DNA of 64,000 bases from Myxococcus guangdongensis (GTDB lineage Bacteria > Myxococcota > Myxococcia > Myxococcales > Myxococcaceae). This document shows positions 58,495 to 64,000 of the stretch, piece after piece. The notes under the pieces were generated by a model. It had not been told where the DNA came from. It saw only the letters and a program-made list of their open reading frames with translations, and did not search any database. The stretch spans positions 682,001-746,000 of the forward strand of contig NZ_JAJVKW010000004.1 of assembly GCF_024198255.1 (NCBI RefSeq), read 5' to 3'. The translations under genes were made by a program, and so were the position numbers. Numbering within the stretch: position 1 is the stretch's first letter; each line of letters opens with the position of its first letter.

Positions 58495-58866
58495 ATGGGG
58501 CGTGGGGTGCGGCGGGAGTATGGGGACGAGGCGGAGGCGGCGGCGGTGCGGTACCTGGAGGAGCGAGGCTGGCGCGTGCGAGCCCGCAACTGGCTCTGTC
58601 GTTACGGCGAGCTGGACGTGGTGGCCGAGCGCGAGGAGCTGCTGTGCTTCGTGGAGGTGCGGATGCGCTCCTCGGCCGTGTGGGGAGACCCGGCGCACAC
58701 CGTGTCGTTCGCGAAGCAGCGTCGGGTGGTGAAGGCCGCGCTGCACTATCTCTTCGCGCATGAGCTCCAGGGGCGGATGATGCGCTTCGATGTGATAGCC
58801 GTCGTCGGGCGCGGCGAGCGGGCCACCGTGGAGCACATTCCCGGCGCCTTCGATGCGGGCATGTGA
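58495..58866 (+). CDS. yraN: YraN family (UPF0102) nuclease-like protein
   Basis: The 123-residue protein has the family pattern GDEAEAAAVRYLEERGWRV, NWLCRYGELDVVAE and CFVEVRMRSS. The Glu-Asp-(x)-Glu-x-(Val) layout is that of a Holliday-junction-resolvase-like fold. It is a probable nucleic-acid enzyme of unproven function. It overlaps the upstream in-frame GTG of rsmI. Confidence 0.9.
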   Translation: MGRGVRREYGDEAEAAAVRYLEERGWRVRARNWLCRYGELDVVAEREELLCFVEVRMRSSAVWGDPAHTVSFAKQRRVVKAALHYLFAHELQGRMMRFDVIAVVGRGERATVEHIPGAFDAGM

Positions 58867-58874
58867 GGGAAGGC

Positions 58875-59705
58875 ATGGCTGGAACGCTGTACCTGGTGGC
58901 CACGCCCATCGGGAACCTGGGTGACATCACGACACGCGCGCTGGAGACGCTCCGCGCGGTGCGCTTCATCGCTTGCGAGGACACGCGGCACTCGCGCGTG
59001 CTGCTCGACCACTTCGGCATCGGCGGGAAGGACCTGGTGAGCCTGCCCGCGTTCGCGGAGGGGCAGCGCGCCGGGCGCATCCTGGACCGGCTCGTGGAGG
59101 GCGAGGACTGCGCGCTCATCACGGACGCGGGCAGTCCCGCCATCAGCGACCCGGGTGAGCGGCTGGTGGCGGAGGCGCTGGAGCGGGGGTTGACGGTGGT
59201 TCCCGTGCCAGGTGCCACGGCGCTCGTGGCGGCGCTGAGCGCCTCGGGGCTGCCCACGGGCCGCTTCCACTTCCTGGGCTTCCTTCCGCGCAAGGGGCCG
59301 GAGCGGCGGGCCATGCTGGAGGAGGTGGCCTCGCTGTCCGCCACGCTGGTGCTCTACGAGTCCCCCCGTCGCCTGGGCGAGACGCTCCAGGACCTCCAGG
59401 AGGCGTGGGGCGACCGTCGGGCGTGCGTGGCGCGCGAGCTGACGAAGCTGCACGAGGAGTTCGTCCGCGCGCCGCTGTCGGAGCTCTCGGCGCGCTACGC
59501 GACGGAGGAGGCCCGGGGCGAGGTGGTGGTGTTGGTGGAGGGCCGCACCGGGGAGCGGCGCTGGTCCGAGGAGGAGCTGCGCCGGGGGCTCGAGGACGGG
59601 CTCGCGCGAGGCGAGAAGCTCAAGCCCTTGAGCACGGAGCTGGCGCGCCGGGCGGGGTGGTCGGGACAGGACGTGTACCGACTCGGGTTGTCGCTGAAGA
59701 AGTAG
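58875..59705 (+). CDS. rsmI: 16S rRNA 2'-O-ribose C1402 methyltransferase RsmI
   Basis: This 276-residue tetrapyrrole-methylase-fold enzyme has LYLVATPIGNLGDITTRALE, ACEDTRHSRVLLDHF, ITDAGSPAISDPGERLV and VPGATALVAALSASGLP, all RsmI hallmarks. ATG 58875 follows GAGGG by five bases; a GTG at 58863 overlapping yraN is the alternative. The yraN-rsmI pairing is common in bacteria. Confidence 0.94.
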   Translation: MAGTLYLVATPIGNLGDITTRALETLRAVRFIACEDTRHSRVLLDHFGIGGKDLVSLPAFAEGQRAGRILDRLVEGEDCALITDAGSPAISDPGERLVAEALERGLTVVPVPGATALVAALSASGLPTGRFHFLGFLPRKGPERRAMLEEVASLSATLVLYESPRRLGETLQDLQEAWGDRRACVARELTKLHEEFVRAPLSELSARYATEEARGEVVVLVEGRTGERRWSEEELRRGLEDGLARGEKLKPLSTELARRAGWSGQDVYRLGLSLKK

Positions 59706-59716
59706 GTACTCCAGAA

Positions 59717-59751
59717 CCGGGAGGCGCGTGCTCGAGGCCCGCGTCTCCCGG
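59717..59751. terminator. Hairpin between convergent rsmI and outer-membrane protein gene
   Basis: CCGGGAGGCGCG (59717-59728) pairs with CGCGTCTCCCGG (59740-59751) with one G-U, in the 61-bp gap between the converging genes. No T tract. Candidate bidirectional terminator. Confidence 0.55.
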
Positions 59752-59766
59752 GGACTGCCCTGGCGC

Positions 59767-61065
59767 CTAGAAGTTGAAGGACGCGCTCAGGTCGAAGCGG
59801 AACGTCGTGCTGCCGATGGCGCGGAAGCGGCGCGACACCAGGTCATAGCGCCAGTCGAACGTGGGGTTGAGCTCGCGCGAGCCGATGCTCGCGTCGATCT
59901 GCCCGTCGCCGTCCAGGTCCTTGCCCAGCTCCTCGTTCGTCAGCGTGTGGTCGGTGTTGTAGAGGAACGTGCCGGACGCGCGGATCTTGAAGGTGTCCGA
60001 CGCGCTCGCGGTGGCGCCGAGCATGCCGCCCACCTGGAAGTACTCCTCGGAGGTGAGCAGCTTGCGCAGCGCCGCGCTCATCTCGTTGTAGTAGCGGCCC
60101 GCACCCACGTAGTTGCCGATGGCGCGCAGGTCCAGGGTGAACTTCTGGTGCTTCTGGGGCCGGTCGAACGGCACCAGCTCCACGCCCGCGAGCATGCTCA
60201 CCATCTTGGGCGCCTTGATGCCCGTCTCCTTGCGGTCCCACGGCCCGGTGCCGCAGTTGTCAGGAGCGCCCAGGGTGGGGGGCGTCGCGTTGCGCTGGTC
60301 GCAGTTCGAATAGAACACGGGGCCGCGCACGGGGATGGTGTAGCTGGCCTTGAAGTACGGCTCGGCCACGCCCATTCGCCGCGAGAACGACGTGTAGAGC
60401 TGGTACTTGTGGACGCGGTCACCGATGTTGCCGCGGTCGTCCGAGTTCGTCGTGTCGACGCTCGGGTCGCGCTGCTTGGCCGTGGGGGCCTCGTAGTCGA
60501 TGCCGACGATCCACGTGGGCTTGGTGACGTCCTTGTCCTGGTTGAAGAACGCGTAGGCCAGGCCGAAGTGCAGGTTGCCCAGACCGCCGCGGAAGCTCTC
60601 CTGCGGCATGCCGAACAGGGGCACGCCGTTGGCCTGCGGGTCGTCGAGGCACCCGGGGATGGTGGAGCCATCCGGGTTGATGCAGTTGTTGGTGATGGTG
60701 GAGGACTCTTGCGACGACTGGGAGGTGAAGTCCCAACGCTCGTTCTGCTGGAACACCAGCGGGAGCGTGAAGGACAGCTCCAGGTCGCGGTACAGGCCGA
60801 CGGCCATCCTCAGGTTGAGGCGGGCATCCACGCCCTTGTACCAGAGCTCCGCGGCGTCACCGCGCCCGGGTTCACTCCCCACCGGCGCGAGCTGCTCGCG
60901 GATGATCTTCGCGCGAGTCTGGGTGCGTTCGAACCCGACGTCGATGAACAGGTCGAACGGGTCGTCGTCCTCGAAGGACGAGGCGATCCGGGTGATATCC
61001 GCCGCGCTGGCGGCGAACGGCGCGCCTAGTGTCAGCGCGGCGAGTACGGCGCGAAGCCTGTGCAT
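59767..61065 (-). CDS. Outer-membrane beta-barrel protein candidate
   Basis: The 432-residue protein starts with a signal peptide (HRLRAVLAALTLGAPFAASAA) and continues as alternating amphipathic strands, ending in FRFDLSASFNF with a C-terminal Phe, the usual BamA-targeting residue. Pairs of Cys occur in loops (NCINPDG...GCLDD and NCDQ...NCGTG), and a DLDGDGQID calcium-type loop lies near residue 390. The family is not known; it looks like a myxobacterial porin-like or surface channel. GGAGG four bases upstream supports ATG 61065. Confidence 0.75.
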   Translation of the reverse strand: MHRLRAVLAALTLGAPFAASAADITRIASSFEDDDPFDLFIDVGFERTQTRAKIIREQLAPVGSEPGRGDAAELWYKGVDARLNLRMAVGLYRDLELSFTLPLVFQQNERWDFTSQSSQESSTITNNCINPDGSTIPGCLDDPQANGVPLFGMPQESFRGGLGNLHFGLAYAFFNQDKDVTKPTWIVGIDYEAPTAKQRDPSVDTTNSDDRGNIGDRVHKYQLYTSFSRRMGVAEPYFKASYTIPVRGPVFYSNCDQRNATPPTLGAPDNCGTGPWDRKETGIKAPKMVSMLAGVELVPFDRPQKHQKFTLDLRAIGNYVGAGRYYNEMSAALRKLLTSEEYFQVGGMLGATASASDTFKIRASGTFLYNTDHTLTNEELGKDLDGDGQIDASIGSRELNPTFDWRYDLVSRRFRAIGSTTFRFDLSASFNF

Positions 61066-61069
61066 CCGA

Positions 61070-61139
61070 CCTCCGACGGCGAAACGACCGGGCCTTCCGG
61101 CAAGCCCGGGGGGCTTCCAGCTAGCCGCGCCGTCGGAGG
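61070..61139 (-). repeat. 12-bp inverted repeat, one arm containing the ribosome binding site
   Basis: CCTCCGACGGCG (61070-61081) and CGCCGTCGGAGG (61128-61139) are perfect inverted repeats 46 bp apart. In the minus-strand mRNA the downstream arm contains the GGAGG used by the beta-barrel gene, so the upstream arm would be an anti-Shine-Dalgarno. A smaller hairpin CCGGGC (61088-61093)/GCCCGG (61104-61109) lies between. If the promoter at 61118-61147 is the only one, the upstream arm is not transcribed and the repeats would instead act at DNA level. Confidence 0.6.
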
Positions 61140-61147
61140 AGTGTCAA
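61118..61147 (-). promoter_or_regulatory. Sigma70-type promoter of the outer-membrane protein gene
   Basis: On the minus strand a perfect TTGACA (61142-61147) is followed after 18 bp by TAGCTG (61118-61123). One arm of the 12-bp inverted repeat lies in the spacer. Transcription would start near 61111. Confidence 0.45.
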
Positions 61148-61161
61148 GAATCGGGTTGCTT

Positions 61162-62205
61162 TTACTTCCCCGCGACGGACGTCCCGAGCAGCCCTTCCAG
61201 CCTGCGGACCTCGTCGTCGAAGGCCGTCTTGTGGTTGGCGGCCAGGGCGCGGCGGTAGGTCTTGTGCTGGTCGAAGGGGTCCAGGACCTTCTCCTCGCCC
61301 TGCATGAGCTGGTAGTGCAGGTGGGGCGCGAAGGAGCGGCCCGTGTTGCCGCTCCGGGCGATGACCTGGCCCACGCTGAAGCGCGTGCCGGGCTGGAGCT
61401 CCTTGGACACCTCGTCCAGGTGCAGGAAGAGCGCGCGGCGGCCCTTGCCGCCCGTCTCCACCAGCTCCAGGCAGTTGCCGTTGACGCCCCAGTTCCAGTT
61501 CTTGCGCTTCACCACGCCCGCGAAGGGCGCCTTGACGGGCGTGCCCACCGGGGTGCGGAAGTCCACGCCCTTGTGGCGGCGGCCATCGCGCAGCAGCGAC
61601 GTCACCTGCTCGTAGTCGTCCACGGGGGACTTTTCCAGGCGCAGCTCCAGCTCGTCGCCCGAGGACAGGTAGTAGCGCGGCGTGCTCTCCGCCGAGCCCT
61701 GGAAGCGGTAGGCGCTCATCGTCTTGCCCAGCTTCGCGCTGGTGAAGCGCACCGCGTGCACCAGCGGCTCCTCGTTGGGGCGGCGCTGGAACAGCACGTC
61801 CAGGGTGTCCCCGCGGAGGATTTCATTGGGGACGGCCACCCACCACACCAAGGTGCGCGTCACCACCTGCGCCAGCGCCGGGCCCACGTCCGCGCCCGCG
61901 GAGTTGACGAAGGCCGTCTCCAGCGGTCCGTCGATGCGCATGGACGCGCGCTCCATGCCCGCGGCCTTCACCGGATCGGTGGGAACGGCGGGGGCGGTGG
62001 GCGCCGCGGCCAGGGCGCCCGCGTCGGGCGTGGCGGCGTCGGCGGTGGCCTGCGTGACGGCGGCCTCCTGCGTGGCGGTGGCCATGCGCTGCTTCCACCA
62101 CCACACGCCCCCGGCCGCGCCGCCGAGGATGAGTGACACGGCGACCACGGGCCCGATGGGGCTCCGCTTGGGAGGTGCACCGAGGGTGGGGAGGTTCGGC
62201 CGCAT
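61162..62205 (-). CDS. Membrane-anchored LytM/M23 peptidoglycan endopeptidase
   Basis: The 347-residue protein has one N-terminal membrane helix (about 18-38, PVVAVSLILGGAAGGVWWW), an Ala/Thr/Pro-rich linker, an extended middle domain, and a C-terminal M23 domain. The zinc site is intact: HKGVDF (HxxxD) and HLHY (HxH). It should cut peptide cross-links in the periplasm and remodel the wall. ATG 62205 follows GGAG by five bases. A terminator-like hairpin separates it from the NtrC-type gene. Confidence 0.9.
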   Translation of the reverse strand: MRPNLPTLGAPPKRSPIGPVVAVSLILGGAAGGVWWWKQRMATATQEAAVTQATADAATPDAGALAAAPTAPAVPTDPVKAAGMERASMRIDGPLETAFVNSAGADVGPALAQVVTRTLVWWVAVPNEILRGDTLDVLFQRRPNEEPLVHAVRFTSAKLGKTMSAYRFQGSAESTPRYYLSSGDELELRLEKSPVDDYEQVTSLLRDGRRHKGVDFRTPVGTPVKAPFAGVVKRKNWNWGVNGNCLELVETGGKGRRALFLHLDEVSKELQPGTRFSVGQVIARSGNTGRSFAPHLHYQLMQGEEKVLDPFDQHKTYRRALAANHKTAFDDEVRRLEGLLGTSVAGK

Positions 62206-62223
62206 GCTGGCTCCATGAGTCGG

Positions 62224-62256
62224 AAAAGAGTGAGCGGGCGCGAAACTCGCGCCCGC
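62224..62256 (-). terminator. Intrinsic terminator of the NtrC-type regulator gene
   Basis: GCGGGCGCGA (62234-62243) and TCGCGCCCGC (62247-62256) form a perfect 10-bp stem with a 3-nt loop, 26 bp after the regulator stop. On the minus strand it is followed by TCACTCTTTT. Confidence 0.65.
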
Positions 62257-62281
62257 GACGAGGAATTCCGCCAACCGAGGG

Positions 62282-63706
<1,425 letters not shown>

Positions 63707-63731
63707 GGGAACAGGGGGCAGGGTGGCCGGA

Positions 63732-64000
63732 CTACCGACGGGCCACAGCCGCGGGAGCGCCCTCGAGGGTGCAGATGGCGTCCGGGTGCTTGATGCGCAG
63801 GAGCAGCGCCTCCAGCACGCGGAACGGGTGGTTCATCCGCGACGCGCCCAGGTACGCGGCCACCATGTCCATGGAGACCGCCAGGTCCATGTTCTCGCGG
63901 CCGGTGGACACCACCACGCCCGAGTCGCCGCGCAGGCGGTTGGACTGGTAGACGCCGTCGGCGGCCAGCTGCTTGATGGTCTCGATCTCCAGCACGCCCG
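63732..64000 (-). CDS. encA: Encapsulin nanocompartment shell protein, C-terminal part
   Basis: The frame runs off the right edge; about 88 C-terminal residues are present. They contain VYQSNRLRGDSGVVVSTGRE, DLAVSMDMVAAYLGASRMNH and PFRVLEALLLRIKHPDAIC. From memory this is nearly identical to the end of Myxococcus xanthus EncA, the HK97-fold shell that stores iron with cargo proteins EncB, EncC and EncD. The last Ala/Arg-rich residues vary. Any cargo genes would lie outside the window. The NtrC-type gene begins 25 bp downstream on the same strand and may share its transcript. Confidence 0.92.
   Translation of the reverse strand, partial: GVLEIETIKQLAADGVYQSNRLRGDSGVVVSTGRENMDLAVSMDMVAAYLGASRMNHPFRVLEALLLRIKHPDAICTLEGAPAAVARR

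Overview
The window is G+C-rich bacterial DNA with strong third-position G/C codon bias, dense gene packing and many GTGA/ATGA stop-start overlaps. The gene content points to a myxobacterium of the Myxococcus type. The clearest marker is the truncated minus-strand gene at the right edge, whose protein matches, from memory, the C-terminus of the Myxococcus xanthus encapsulin shell protein EncA. No tRNA, rRNA, CRISPR array, insertion sequence or phage gene was found. The window is chromosomal core DNA with some lineage-specific genes.

Layout. 1-4.6 kb: tail of an HU/IHF-type gene, a membrane-anchored SPOR protein, a small cupin, a lipoprotein with calcium-loop-like repeats divergent from a ribbon-helix-helix regulator, and two nucleotide-sugar epimerase-family genes (UDP-glucuronate decarboxylase and a GalE-like enzyme). 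4.7-9.2 kb: lepA and two tandem, unusually long signal peptidase I genes. 9.2-12.6 kb: pyrB-pyrC-carA. 12.6-18 kb: an unknown protein, pyruvate kinase, an exported bifunctional-nuclease-domain protein, a zinc-ribbon protein with a very acidic tail, and a long-chain acyl-CoA ligase.

18-34 kb holds citrate synthase and then a divergent chorismate/menaquinone supercluster. On the minus strand, aroF-ubiE/menG-aroK-aroDE(fused)-aroC-aroB-aroA makes chorismate. On the plus strand, menF-menD-menH-menA-menC-menE uses it for menaquinone; menB is not here. The two arms share a 104-bp intergenic region with a good promoter for aroF and a perfect 8+6+8 palindrome just downstream of its -10 box. 34-44 kb is accessory: two tandem paralogous membrane proteins (DUF6311-like), a 70-aa protein, an FAD monooxygenase, and a PilZ protein gene followed by a heme-oxygenase-like diiron candidate. 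The PilZ gene has a palindrome over its -10 box. A degenerate HATPase-like gene lies divergent to it.

44.5-52.6 kb is a TCA-cycle block (icd, mdh, sdhA, sdhB, sucC, sucD) followed by ndk; no sdhC is present. 52.8-56.5 kb holds rlmN and the ribosome-biogenesis operon rpsP-khpA-rimM-trmD, then rplS with its own promoter and a strong terminator. 56.5-64 kb holds a membrane-inserted SMC/RecN-like protein without a visible Walker A motif, yraN, rsmI, an outer-membrane beta-barrel candidate, an LytM/M23 peptidase, an NtrC-type sigma54 activator and the encA end.

The most notable signals are the aro/men shared control region, the PilZ promoter-palindrome with its diiron partner gene, the Walker-A-less SMC-like membrane protein, a 12-bp inverted repeat that includes the ribosome binding site of the outer-membrane protein gene, and the secreted bifunctional-nuclease domain. 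All functional assignments are read from motifs and family knowledge; no database search was run.
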